Part shown: in pieces, positions 24,641 through 33,818 of the stretch
Position numbering within the stretch: the stretch's first letter is position 1
Layout of the letters: every line of letters starts with the position of its first letter
Source: Lancefieldella sp. Marseille-Q7238
GTDB lineage: Bacteria; Actinomycetota; Coriobacteriia; Coriobacteriales; Atopobiaceae
NCBI RefSeq assembly: GCF_949152215.1
Contig: NZ_OX424407.1
Location: forward strand, 310,001-374,000
Length of the DNA stretch: 64,000 bases
Direction: 5' to 3'
The notes under the pieces: generated by a model
Database searches by the model: none
Told to the model about the DNA's origin: nothing
Seen by the model: only the letters and a program-made list of their open reading frames with translations
Translations under genes and position numbers: made by a program

Positions 24641-25159
24641 TTATTTACAAAATTTATTCCAAAACGCAACCCAGCTGCTGTGCTCTTCTCGCTGGTCAAC
24701 ATAGGCAAATGTTTCCTCATCGTACCAATCGAGATTAAGGATGTCGTCAATTGTTTCCGGAACAAAGAAATTGAAGAATTCCTTTTTAAATGAGCTTCCG
24801 TATTGGAGATAATACGAGCCTGCCATTTTTACAAAGTTCTTTCTCTTCACATCCTGCGGTTTATATGCAAGCGCTTCACCAACCTGACTCAAATCAGGAC
24901 TGACTTCAAGAAAAACCAGGCTTAGGTCGCTTTCCCTATAACCAAGTATAAAGTTTCGGTATTTATAAGAAACCGTGCGAATTACAGCAAAGTTAGCTCC
25001 GCCGATATCTTCTGAATACGCATAGACTATTGCATACTCCGAGCCGTTATCGATTTTTTTATCAAAAATTTCTCTCATGAGCTTTTTATTTTCGTCACTT
25101 CTTGCCGCATCCAGCTCGGTTGCTTTTTTACTTCCTCCAAATAAATCGAATAATCCCAT
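24641..25159 (-). CDS. Hypothetical protein, unrecognised family
   Basis: A 172-residue soluble-looking protein opening MGLFDLFGGSKKATELDAA, a style common in cytoplasmic proteins of unknown function. It is rich in aromatic and charged residues and ends in a Trp-rich SSWVAFWNKFCK tail. The start at 25159 is the first methionine giving this conserved-looking opening; a weak GGA lies upstream. Lower GC and isolation between folC and the zinc-ribbon gene suggest an accessory gene. I make no functional guess. Confidence 0.6.
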   Translation of the reverse strand: MGLFDLFGGSKKATELDAARSDENKKLMREIFDKKIDNGSEYAIVYAYSEDIGGANFAVIRTVSYKYRNFILGYRESDLSLVFLEVSPDLSQVGEALAYKPQDVKRKNFVKMAGSYYLQYGSSFKKEFFNFFVPETIDDILNLDWYDEETFAYVDQREEHSSWVAFWNKFCK

Positions 25160-25259
25160 TTCAATGTCCAATCTTAGGTACTGTTTTTTACAACGTTGCA
25201 GATTATAACATTTTTGCGTATTTTCAACCCATGAACTGCGCTTACACGTTGGATGTCCC

Positions 25260-26678
25260 TCAGGCAAAATCCCCCACAAGCGCTGTCACTTCTCCCGCCA
25301 GTGTAATGGTGCCGCAAGCCACATATGACTCATGCTTAAGAGCGCGCACGGCGGCGCCTACCGTAGGAAAGACGGACTCCACCTGCGCTCCAAGCTCTCT
25401 ATATATCTCCGCGAGCTCTTCGGCCGGAAGTGCGCGCTTTGACGCCGTTTGCGTCACTATCACGGCGGGAAACTCCTTGGCTAGAAGATTGGCGATACCG
25501 CGAACATCCTTATCGGCCAAGACAGCCGTCAAAAGTTTAGGACGTCGATGCACATCGGGCTCAAAAGCGCGAATAGCCGAGAGGAACGTTGCTACCGACT
25601 GCGGGTTATGCGCCGCGTCAATAAGTACTAGTGGATCTGGACGCAGCAGCTGAAAGCGGCCGGGCGTAGGACAGCTGATTGCAGCGGTATACGCCTTGTC
25701 CGCGTTGAGTGGCCGACCGAGAAAATCTTCGGCCACACAGAGAGCCAGCGCGATGTTTGCCGCTTGATAGCCGGGCTTAAGTGCCGCGAGATCCGCATAA
25801 ACAGCACGAGGCGTTGTCAGCGTCAGTTCAAGCGGAAAGCCCAGGCGCGCGGGGCGCTTGGTGACGGCAAAGGTTGCAAGCGGAAGGTTGGCATGCCGTT
25901 GCACAATACCTTCCTGCATCTCCCCTGCCACATCGCGGGCGTCGGCCGCGCGAAGCAGCGTCGGCGCTACGCCCTCTTCAGCGGCGCGGGAAAGAAAGAC
26001 CTCTTCAACACTGGCAGGTGTCGCCGTTCCAACGCCAAGCACGCAGGTGCGTCCGCGTTTGATGATAGCGGCCTTCTCGCCTGCGATTTTTTCAAGCGTA
26101 TCGCCTAGAATGCGTGTGTGATCAAGTCCTATACCGGTAACGGCTACGGAGACGATGTTTTGCGCCGCCGATGTAGCGTCCCAACGGCCGCCCATGCCGC
26201 ATTCCAACACCGCAACATCAATATCGGCTTCTGCGAAAACCGTAAGTGCGGCTACCGTCAGCAGGTCAAACTCGGTAATGTCATAGGGGCGTTTACCCGC
26301 AGCGGCGCGCGCGTTATTCACGCGTCTGCCTGCGGTAACGGCCGCCGAAATGCCATGCCCAAACACCGCTTCTGTCACAGGGACGCCCTCTACCTCCATG
26401 CGTTCGGTAAAATTCACCAGCTCAGGAGAGGTATAGAGCGCTGTCTTAAGACCTTCTTCGTGCAAAAACGCCGCCGTGTAGCGAGACGTCGAAGTCTTGC
26501 CGTTAGTACCCGCAATCTGCACACTCTTGAAGCACGCGTCAGGATTTCCCAGTTCAGACAGCATGTCCACAACGGATTCAAGTAAAGGCTGGATGCCGAA
26601 TTTCTTGGTAGCCTGAAGTGCGGCTACGGCTTCACCATAGGTGTAGTCGTTTATCTCAAACGGCACATGATACGACAT
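25260..26678 (-). CDS. folC: Folylpolyglutamate synthase / dihydrofolate synthase
   Basis: Adds glutamates to folates so they stay in the cell, and makes dihydrofolate. The 472-residue product shows the Mur-ligase-like P-loop (QIAGTNGKTSTSRY), LYTSPELVNFTERM for the folate site, LECGMGGRWDATSA, and the C-terminal LIDAAHNPQS motif. It starts eight bases beyond the folE stop and is the last gene of the folate run. Length is at the longer end for the family. Confidence 0.93.
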   Translation of the reverse strand: MSYHVPFEINDYTYGEAVAALQATKKFGIQPLLESVVDMLSELGNPDACFKSVQIAGTNGKTSTSRYTAAFLHEEGLKTALYTSPELVNFTERMEVEGVPVTEAVFGHGISAAVTAGRRVNNARAAAGKRPYDITEFDLLTVAALTVFAEADIDVAVLECGMGGRWDATSAAQNIVSVAVTGIGLDHTRILGDTLEKIAGEKAAIIKRGRTCVLGVGTATPASVEEVFLSRAAEEGVAPTLLRAADARDVAGEMQEGIVQRHANLPLATFAVTKRPARLGFPLELTLTTPRAVYADLAALKPGYQAANIALALCVAEDFLGRPLNADKAYTAAISCPTPGRFQLLRPDPLVLIDAAHNPQSVATFLSAIRAFEPDVHRRPKLLTAVLADKDVRGIANLLAKEFPAVIVTQTASKRALPAEELAEIYRELGAQVESVFPTVGAAVRALKHESYVACGTITLAGEVTALVGDFA

Positions 26679-26686
26679 GAAACTCC

Positions 26687-27295
26687 CTACAGACCCAAAA
26701 GACGCATAGCTTCAGCGCGGGTCTTCTCGTTATCCTTGAAAATACCTCTGACCGCCGAAGTGAGCGTCAGCGCGCCGGCGCTTCTGACACCACGCATAGT
26801 CATACAGGTGTGTTCAGCTTCCATTACCACCAGCACGCCCAACGGGTCAAGCTCGCTCATCATAGCGTCGGCCACCTGACCGCAAAGACGCTCCTGCACC
26901 TGCAGACGGCGAGAATACCCCATCACGCAGCGGGCAATTTTTGAAAGTCCTGTAATGCGCCCTCTTTTAGGGATGTAGCAAACGTGCGCCTTGCCAACAA
27001 ACGGTAAAATATGATGTTCGCACATAGAGGAAAATGGGATATCGCGAACGATTACCATCTCGTGGTTGCCCTCTTCGTGGAATTGCTTGCGCAAATGAGC
27101 GACAGGATCTTCCTGCATACCGCTGAAGAGCTCCGCGCACGCGCGGGCGACCCTGTCGGGTGTCTCGAGAAGTCCTTCGCGCTCGGGATCCTCGCCAATA
27201 GCCACGAGAAACTCCTTGACCGCGGCGCGAACACGCGCCTGGTCAAGAGGGGCAAACTCCGCAGTGTTGTCGGTTCCTTCTATCGTTTCCGCCAC
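26687..27295 (-). CDS. folE: GTP cyclohydrolase I
   Basis: Converts GTP to dihydroneopterin triphosphate, the first step of folate synthesis. The 202-residue product carries the zinc-binding [28 protein letters not shown] and a C-terminal cysteine in EHTCMTMRG, all family marks. The start overlaps the end of folD by 16 bases, so the pair is co-transcribed. The N-terminal extension of about 15 residues is not conserved. Confidence 0.94.
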   Translation of the reverse strand: MAETIEGTDNTAEFAPLDQARVRAAVKEFLVAIGEDPEREGLLETPDRVARACAELFSGMQEDPVAHLRKQFHEEGNHEMVIVRDIPFSSMCEHHILPFVGKAHVCYIPKRGRITGLSKIARCVMGYSRRLQVQERLCGQVADAMMSELDPLGVLVVMEAEHTCMTMRGVRSAGALTLTSAVRGIFKDNEKTRAEAMRLLGL

Positions 27296-28203
27296 GAGGC
27301 TTCCGTCCTTTCCGCTGTCCCATGCGCGACTCTCGCCGCTCTCGCCGCTTCCTCCGCAGCTCTTTCCGCGGCTTCAATGACGTGTTTGGCGAGAATAGCG
27401 GTGGTCACGCTGCCGACGCCACCAGGAACAGGCGTATAGGCAGCCACAATATCTTTGATTGCCTCCGTATCAACATCGCCGACAAGTCTTTGCGATTTTT
27501 CATCCCAGTTGATACCTACGTCAATGACTGTCTGACCGGAAGAAACGTGGTTAGCACCGATCATGTGAGCTTGGCCTGCGGCCACCACGAGCACTTCCGC
27601 TTCGCGGGTAATGGCCGACACATCAACGGTGCGGCTATGACACACCGTCACAGTAGCGTCACGCGCAGTCAAAAGCGCCGCTATGGGACGGCCAATGACG
27701 TTTGAGCGGCCTACAACCGCAACACGAGCGCCGGTAATCTCAATACCGTAATAGTCAAGTATGGCGATAACCGCCTCGGCCGTGCAGGGCGCCAGCGCAT
27801 CAGGTCTTCCGGTAAGCGTGGCAAGCAGCATGGCATCGGTAGCGCAGTCAACGTCTTTGCTCGGAGAAAGGAGTGCGAAAGCACCTGCCTCGTCAATCGT
27901 TTTTGGAAACGGTCGCAGGGGCAGGCAGGCGTGAATATGCGGGTCCGAGGAAATATCACGGATCGTCTCGTCAACGTCGTGCTGCGACGCATTGCGTGAA
28001 AGCACTATCTGTCTCACGGCGATGCCGATCTTCTCGGCACGTTTGAGGGCTGCCCGCTCATAGGCAAGATCGTCGGCACGCTCGCCAAGACGAAGGATGG
28101 CAAGCGTAGGTGTCACACCTCTATCGGCCAGTACGGCAGCCCGGATGGAGAGCGCCTCCGTAAGCGCCGCAGCAACCGGAGCGCCTCGCAATTTTTCAGC
28201 CAT
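27280..28203 (-). CDS. folD: Methylenetetrahydrofolate dehydrogenase/cyclohydrolase
   Basis: Interconverts methylene-, methenyl- and formyl-tetrahydrofolate, linking ThyA and formate metabolism. The 307-residue product has the family segments [14 protein letters not shown] (near the catalytic Lys and Tyr), [19 protein letters not shown] for NADP binding and a C-terminal [15 protein letters not shown]. The catalytic YxxxK appears as YERAALK. The start at 28203 overlaps the stop of fchA (TAATG). The C-terminal tail after the domain is Ala/Arg-rich and may not be conserved. Confidence 0.93.
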   Translation of the reverse strand: MAEKLRGAPVAAALTEALSIRAAVLADRGVTPTLAILRLGERADDLAYERAALKRAEKIGIAVRQIVLSRNASQHDVDETIRDISSDPHIHACLPLRPFPKTIDEAGAFALLSPSKDVDCATDAMLLATLTGRPDALAPCTAEAVIAILDYYGIEITGARVAVVGRSNVIGRPIAALLTARDATVTVCHSRTVDVSAITREAEVLVVAAGQAHMIGANHVSSGQTVIDVGINWDEKSQRLVGDVDTEAIKDIVAAYTPVPGGVGSVTTAILAKHVIEAAERAAEEAARAARVAHGTAERTEASWRKR

Positions 28204-28859
28204 TATGCTTCCTCCCCTTGCAGATGCGCACTCACGTGGCGAGAAAGAGCTTCCGCTCGCGGAATCCACTCATCCATAAGCGCTTTTGCTCGCTCGTTAA
28301 CAGATGCGGCATATACGCGATCTTGCATTGAGCGTGTGTTGACAAAGACGGTATGAGAGGCCGCCTCAAGGGCACCGCGAGAAAGCGCCGCACCGCAACC
28401 TACGTCAGAGAGCAAAAGCCGTGAACCTTTGACCTGCATCTCTTCAAGGAGCGCAATGGTCTCGCAAATGACTTCCATTACTCTCAGGGGCGGTTTTGCC
28501 GCAGCGATAAGTGCCTCTTCAATACACGCCGAACGAGAAGGGTTGTCCTTGGGAATGGCAAACGCATCGGATACCAAAAGAAACTGTCGAGAATCCTCAT
28601 TAACCAGTTCAAGAAGTTCTTTGCGGAGGCGCTCGGCGCGGGCGATATGAGACGTGAGATCTTTTTCATAGGCGGCATAGCGAGGCTTACCCAATGCAAA
28701 AGCACCCGCCATGGCCGCCAAGGCTATCCCTAAGGCACCGGTGTATGCGGCCGCTCCGCCGCCTCCGGGAATGGGCTCCCGAGCAGCAAGGTGACATGCA
28801 TACTCTTCACAGGTATACCTTGTAAAATTCACGTCTTCTGGCGTTTTTGGAACCGACAT
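28203..28859 (-). CDS. fchA: Methenyltetrahydrofolate cyclohydrolase / formiminotransferase-cyclodeaminase family
   Basis: A 218-residue member of the FTCD-C family, represented by FchA of clostridia, which hydrolyses methenyl-tetrahydrofolate. The glycine-rich REPIPGGGGAAAYTGALGIAL segment is the family signature. It overlaps fhs by one base upstream and folD downstream. Together with Fhs and FolD it completes the route between formate and methylene-tetrahydrofolate; FolD also has this activity, so FchA is partly redundant or favours one direction. Confidence 0.88.
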   Translation of the reverse strand: MSVPKTPEDVNFTRYTCEEYACHLAAREPIPGGGGAAAYTGALGIALAAMAGAFALGKPRYAAYEKDLTSHIARAERLRKELLELVNEDSRQFLLVSDAFAIPKDNPSRSACIEEALIAAAKPPLRVMEVICETIALLEEMQVKGSRLLLSDVGCGAALSRGALEAASHTVFVNTRSMQDRVYAASVNERAKALMDEWIPRAEALSRHVSAHLQGEEA

Positions 28860-30532
28860 CAGAACAGACCCACAATTCGTCCGTCTTCGCGTACGTCAAT
28901 ATTTTCCGCTGCCGGTTTCTTGGGCAGACCCGGCATGGTCATGATGTTGCCGGTAAGACACACCACAAAACCCGCACCAGCGGAGACGCGCACATCTCGC
29001 ACGGTAATGCGGAAATGTTCGGGCGCGCCAAGTTTGGTCTGGTCGTCACTAAAGGAATACTGCGTCTTTGCCATGCAGACGGGAAGTTCCCCAAAGCCCA
29101 GCTCCTCAAGCTGCTTTATCTGTTTTGCCGCCGCGGGCGTAAAGTCGGCGCCATCGGCATGATAGATTCTCGTGGCAATAGCCTCAACTTTCTGCGCAAG
29201 GCTCTCATGCAAGTCATAGGCGTACCGAAGCTCAACGGGCTTCTCGCACAGGCGAAGCACTTCTTCTGCCAGCGCCAGGCCCCCTTTGCCACCTTTTCCC
29301 CAAACCTCGGAAAGCGCCACGCTCACACCGTGCTCTTTGCACGATTTTTCAATAAGTGCCAGTTCAGCTGAGGTATCTGTAGGAAACGCGTTGATAGCCA
29401 CCACGACAGGCAGTCCATAGACCTCCTGAAGGTTATCAACGTGACGGAGCAGGTTCGGAAGACCAGCTTCAAGCGCGGCGAGGTTCTCGGCTTCCAAATC
29501 TGCCCGAGCGACGCCGCCGTTGTATTTGAGGGCGCGCACCGTAGCCACCAACACCACCGCATTCGGGGCGAGATTCGCCTCACGGCACTTGATATCAAGA
29601 AACTTCTCGGCGCCCAAATCGGCCCCAAAGCCCGCCTCGGTAACCACATAATCCGCCAGGCGCAATGCTGTTTGAGTCGCCTCCACAGAGTTGCATCCGT
29701 GAGCAATGTTGGCGAAGGGTCCTCCGTGCACGAGCGCCGGCGTATGTTCAAGCGTCTGCACCAAATTAGGCAGCAGCGCGTCTTTCAAAAGCGCGGTCAT
29801 GGCGCCTTCAGCATGGATATCGTGAGCTGTCACCGGGCGCCTGTCAAAGGTATAGGCAACAATCATCTTACTCAGGCGTTCTTTCAAGTCAGAAATACCT
29901 GATGCAAGACAGAACACCGCCATAACCTCAGAGGCAACCGTGATATCAAAGCCATCCTCGCGGGGCATACCATCCGCAACGCCACCCAAACCGTCTACCA
30001 CATGGCGAAGCTGACGGTCGTTCATGTCAACGCAGCGCTTCCATACCACGCGCCGTGGATCAATCCCAAGCTCATTGCCTTGCTTGATATGGTTATCAAG
30101 CATCGCGGCGCAAAGGTTATTCGCAGCACTTATCGCATGAAAATCACCCGTGAAGTGTAGATTGATATCCTCCATAGGAACAACCTGCGCATACCCGCCT
30201 CCCGCAGCTCCCCCCTTGACGCCAAAGACAGGCCCAAGCGAGGGTTCACGAAGCGCCAGCATTGCCTTGTGTCCCGCTTGATTGAGTGCATCCGCCAGAC
30301 CAACCGACGTGGTAGTCTTGCCTTCCCCCGCCGGCGTCGGGTTGATAGCGGTCACCAGGATAAGCTTGCCGCGCTCAGGAGTATCGGCAAGGAGGCGAGA
30401 ATTGACCTTTGCCTTGTAGCGACCATACGGCTCAAGAAGATCCTCACGGATGCCAGCTCTTCTCGCCACGTCAACAATGGGAAGCATAGGTGTCTCTTGA
30501 GCGATCTCGATATCAGACTTGTACTGCGGCAT
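28859..30532 (-). CDS. fhs: Formate-tetrahydrofolate ligase
   Basis: Joins formate to tetrahydrofolate with ATP. The 557-residue product has the P-loop-like [40 protein letters not shown] (a family signature, cited as two segments [10 protein letters not shown] and [10 protein letters not shown]), and [10 protein letters not shown] with PGLPKKPAA near the C-terminus. The start is placed at the second in-frame ATG (30532) because GAGGTG lies six bases upstream and the first ATG would sit inside that site. It begins within 13 bases of the valS stop, so valS and the folate genes may share a transcript. Confidence 0.95.
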   Translation of the reverse strand: MPQYKSDIEIAQETPMLPIVDVARRAGIREDLLEPYGRYKAKVNSRLLADTPERGKLILVTAINPTPAGEGKTTTSVGLADALNQAGHKAMLALREPSLGPVFGVKGGAAGGGYAQVVPMEDINLHFTGDFHAISAANNLCAAMLDNHIKQGNELGIDPRRVVWKRCVDMNDRQLRHVVDGLGGVADGMPREDGFDITVASEVMAVFCLASGISDLKERLSKMIVAYTFDRRPVTAHDIHAEGAMTALLKDALLPNLVQTLEHTPALVHGGPFANIAHGCNSVEATQTALRLADYVVTEAGFGADLGAEKFLDIKCREANLAPNAVVLVATVRALKYNGGVARADLEAENLAALEAGLPNLLRHVDNLQEVYGLPVVVAINAFPTDTSAELALIEKSCKEHGVSVALSEVWGKGGKGGLALAEEVLRLCEKPVELRYAYDLHESLAQKVEAIATRIYHADGADFTPAAAKQIKQLEELGFGELPVCMAKTQYSFSDDQTKLGAPEHFRITVRDVRVSAGAGFVVCLTGNIMTMPGLPKKPAAENIDVREDGRIVGLF

Positions 30533-30544
30533 AATGCACCTCAT

Positions 30545-33232
30545 CTACGAAAAGTCGGCGATCTGCTGCTTGAGTTGTACAACAAGAGTTTCAAGCTCAG
30601 CGGCGCGCAAACGCTTCTTCTCGATGACGTCAGGCGCGGCCTTGGCAACAAAGCCCTCGTTGTCGAGGGTGCGTTTGACGCCGAGAAGCTCTTTTTCAGC
30701 AGAAGCAAGATCTTTCTCAAGACGTTTTGCTTCAGCCTGCAAATCAACAAGATCGCCCAGAATTACATACAACTCAAGGCCACCCTCAGCAACGGAAACG
30801 GAACCTTCGGGCTTTTGTATGTCCTCACCGATGTGTAACTCAGAAATGCGGCCGACGCTCTGGATAAAGCCTGTCTGCTTTGTAAGCGCAACGGCGTCTT
30901 CCGCCGTTGCGCGAACTGCTACGGAAAGCTCTACCTTTGGCGACAGGCGGTAGCGTGCCCGTGTTGAGCGAGCCGCAGAAACAACAGTCTTTGCAAGTGA
31001 GAAGTTATGTTCGGCCTCGTCATTAATGAAGATAGCAAGCTCTTGAGGTTCTGGCCATTCGGCAGTCATCAAGAACTCCGCATCATGGCTGAATACGCCT
31101 GACGCGGGCAGAGCGTCCCAGACACTTTCCGTTACAAACGGCATAGCGGGATGAAGCAGACGCATAGACACGTCCAACACAAATACAAGGTTTCGCTGAA
31201 CTTGAAGGCGCTCTTCAGCGTCTCCGTTCAAAAGCCGAGACTTGCAAAGCTCAATGTACCAGTCACAGACATCGTTCCAGAAAAATGCCTGGATGTTGCG
31301 GGCATAATCGCCAAAACCGTAAGACTCCAGTTGCTCTGTGGTCTCCGCCGTCACGCGAGCAAGACGCGAGAACATCCACGCATCTTCCGGCGTTTTGGCC
31401 TTTGGTTCACCTGGCGTATAACCGTCAAGGTTCATCTGCACAAACCGGCTTGCATTCCAGATCTTGGTCACAAAGGAGCGAGCCTGATCGGTTCGGGGAG
31501 ACTCAAGAAGCTCCTTGGTTTTCTTATCCAAAACCACATCAAACTTGACGTCTTGATTGTTGGTAATAAGCGTCAACAGGTTATAACGCATGGCATCGGC
31601 GCCGTACTTGGCAATGAGATCCATGGGATTTACGCCATTGCCCTTTGACTTTGACATACGACTGCCGTCTTTTGCCAAGATGGTAGCGTAGATAAACACG
31701 TCATGAAATGGAATCTCCTTGGTAAAGTAAAGCGAGCTCATAATCATGCGCGCCACCCAAAGAGCAATGATATCGCGAGCCGTTACCAGCACCTTTGTGG
31801 GATGATGACCCTCAAGCTGCTCGGGATGTTCAGGCCAGCCCTGCGTGGCAAAAGTCCAGAGCTGCGAGGAGAACCAGGTATCCAAGACGTCCTCATCTTG
31901 ATGTACGTGATGGCCGCCGCACTTGGGACAGACATCAGTATCCTCCATAAGGGCGTCTTGCCAGCCACAATCGTCGCAGTAAAAGACCGGAATACGATGA
32001 CCCCACCAAAGCTGCCGGGAAATGTTCCAATCACGAAGGTTATCCATCCACGTGAGATAGGTCTGCGTCCAGCGCTCGGGATGGAAGGTGACGTCTCCTT
32101 TGCGAACCGCCTGTGCAGCAGGTTCTTTAAGCTTATCAACGGCAACAAACCACTGCTCGGAGAGCCATGGCTCAAGCGTTGTTCCGCAGCGATAGCAGTG
32201 CATGACGGAGTGCTCAAGGTCTTCGATGTGGTCGAGAAGACCATGCTCTTCAAACCATGCCACAATGGCATCACGCGCCTGATCACGATCCATGCCGGAA
32301 AACTTGCCGTAGCCGTCGACAACCACGGCATGTTCATCGAAGATGTTGATCTTCTCAAGGCCATGCGCCTCCCCCATGGCAAAGTCGTTGGGGTCATGCG
32401 CCGGAGTAACCTTGACAAAACCGGTGCCAAAAGCAGCATCGACATGCCAATCCGAGAAAATAGGGATCTCGCGGCCCACAATGGGCAGCACGACCGTCGC
32501 GCCTACCAGAGCAGCTTTCTCGGGATCCTGGGGAGAGACCGCGACGCCCGTATCGCCAAGCATTGTCTCGGGACGAGTGGTTGCCACCGTAATGTATTCA
32601 ATGCCGCCAACCGGCTCCTTCAGCGGATAGCGCAAATACCACAGATGGCCCTTCTCGTCAGCATATTCCGCTTCGTCATCGGAGATGGACGTTTCACAAT
32701 GAGGACACCAGTTGACAATACGCTTGCCGCGGTAGATAAGGTCATGGTGATACCAGTCCACAAAGACCTTACGCACGGCGCGGGTATACTCCGGCGACAT
32801 CGTGAACTTCTCATCATCAAAGTCAATGGAGCAGCCCATGCGCTTAATCTGCTCGACGATGGTACCACCGTACTCACGCGTCCAGTCCCAGCAGGCTTCA
32901 ATGAACTTCTCGCGGCCGATTTCCAGGCGAGAAATACCTTCGGACTTCAGTTTTTTGTCAACCTTGGTCTGGGTGGCAATGCCCGCGTGGTCGGTTCCCA
33001 GGATCCAACGCGTGGAATAGCCACGCATGCGGCTGTAGCGGATATATGTATCTTGAATGGTGTCATCCATGGCATGACCCATGTGGAGAATGCCGGTAAC
33101 GTTAGGTGGCGGAATCACAACGGTGCGATCTTCTGTGCCTTTGCTGCGGCCATAGCAGCCGGCTTGTATCCATTTTTTAATGAGCTCAGGCTCGGTAGCC
33201 TGAGGGTCATACGTCTTGGGCATTTCTTCCAC
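30545..33232 (-). CDS. valS: Valyl-tRNA synthetase
   Basis: Charges tRNA-Val and edits mischarged threonine. The product of about 895 residues shows PPPNVTGILHMGHA (HIGH motif), the large editing insert with TTRPETMLGDTGV, and KMSKSKGNGV (KMSKS motif) near residue 530, with a C-terminal coiled coil rich in Lys/Glu (LQAEAKRLEKDLASAEKELLG). The start is uncertain between GTG at 33250 (with no close site), GTG at 33232 preceded by AAAGGCG, and ATG at 33223; I use 33232. No T-box leader is recognised upstream. Confidence 0.95.
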   Translation of the reverse strand: MEEMPKTYDPQATEPELIKKWIQAGCYGRSKGTEDRTVVIPPPNVTGILHMGHAMDDTIQDTYIRYSRMRGYSTRWILGTDHAGIATQTKVDKKLKSEGISRLEIGREKFIEACWDWTREYGGTIVEQIKRMGCSIDFDDEKFTMSPEYTRAVRKVFVDWYHHDLIYRGKRIVNWCPHCETSISDDEAEYADEKGHLWYLRYPLKEPVGGIEYITVATTRPETMLGDTGVAVSPQDPEKAALVGATVVLPIVGREIPIFSDWHVDAAFGTGFVKVTPAHDPNDFAMGEAHGLEKINIFDEHAVVVDGYGKFSGMDRDQARDAIVAWFEEHGLLDHIEDLEHSVMHCYRCGTTLEPWLSEQWFVAVDKLKEPAAQAVRKGDVTFHPERWTQTYLTWMDNLRDWNISRQLWWGHRIPVFYCDDCGWQDALMEDTDVCPKCGGHHVHQDEDVLDTWFSSQLWTFATQGWPEHPEQLEGHHPTKVLVTARDIIALWVARMIMSSLYFTKEIPFHDVFIYATILAKDGSRMSKSKGNGVNPMDLIAKYGADAMRYNLLTLITNNQDVKFDVVLDKKTKELLESPRTDQARSFVTKIWNASRFVQMNLDGYTPGEPKAKTPEDAWMFSRLARVTAETTEQLESYGFGDYARNIQAFFWNDVCDWYIELCKSRLLNGDAEERLQVQRNLVFVLDVSMRLLHPAMPFVTESVWDALPASGVFSHDAEFLMTAEWPEPQELAIFINDEAEHNFSLAKTVVSAARSTRARYRLSPKVELSVAVRATAEDAVALTKQTGFIQSVGRISELHIGEDIQKPEGSVSVAEGGLELYVILGDLVDLQAEAKRLEKDLASAEKELLGVKRTLDNEGFVAKAAPDVIEKKRLRAAELETLVVQLKQQIADFS

Positions 33233-33453
33233 GGTATATACGCCTTTCACATGCTTCGAATAACGTTGGTACTGGCTAGCAGAACAGTATAGTGTATGTA
33301 GATAAGTGTACTTCGAAAAGGTCTAAGAACAAGATAATCCTCACGTTTTCAGTGGCATTACAAATCTGTTACAAGATTCTGCAACTAATCAAAAAATGAT
33401 AGCTTCGTATTGTCGTAACAAGACTCAAATCTCTCCATAAAAGGAGATTCGAA

Positions 33454-33654
33454 ATGAATACACCAATGACTGAGAGAGCTTGGAGAAGAAATTATATGAA
33501 CGACGACGCAAAAGAGGTTCAGTATAAACTTAGACGAAGCCTTTTTTGGATAGTGTCAAGTAATGTTCACAAAAGCCTTCGGACTCACGTCAGAATGACT
33601 AAGCGGCTTCCTTTGGTAACAGGGCTGACATTGACAATAGAAAAAGCCGAGTGA
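33454..33654 (+). CDS. Small basic protein, unknown (possible CDS)
   Basis: A 66-residue frame preceded by AAAAGGAG ten bases before the ATG, which is a good ribosome site in an AT-rich intergenic region. The product is Lys/Arg-rich with no recognisable family. Its stop lies within the arm of a hairpin that serves as a terminator on the opposite strand, and the ribosome site is partly paired in a small six-bp stem. It could be a real small gene or a chance frame. The flanking 200 bases to valS carry no other feature. Confidence 0.35.
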   Translation: MNTPMTERAWRRNYMNDDAKEVQYKLRRSLFWIVSSNVHKSLRTHVRMTKRLPLVTGLTLTIEKAE

Positions 33655-33677
33655 TCTTCGCTGTGAAGATCACTCGG
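33641..33677 (-). terminator. Intrinsic terminator downstream of the OLD-like gene (distal)
   Basis: Perfect 13-bp stem (33647-33659 with 33665-33677), five-base loop, followed on the minus strand by TTTTT. It lies about 140 bases beyond the OLD-like stop and is one of two terminators in tandem. Confidence 0.8.
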
Positions 33678-33683
33678 TCATGT

Positions 33684-33717
33684 AAAAAGGCTGGCTTTCA
33701 CTTTGGAAAACCAGCCT
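33684..33717 (-). terminator. Intrinsic terminator downstream of the OLD-like gene (proximal)
   Basis: A 12-bp stem with one mismatch (33688-33699 with 33706-33717), followed on the minus strand by TTTTT. Together with the hairpin at 33647-33677 it makes a tandem pair that insulates valS from the island gene. Confidence 0.8.
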
Positions 33718-33818
33718 GGCAATTAGATTTCAGTGTAGAAATCTCGATTTACACCTCTGATTAAAATTATGACAAATCAAAATTTCTATTTGCATTTGTA
33801 ATAATCGCTTTAAGGTAT

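Noticed and set aside
31703-33292. 529-residue open frame on the plus strand opposite valS
   Set aside because: Antisense to valS whose HIGH and KMSKS motifs are clear; the frame reads as a shadow and has no ribosome site.
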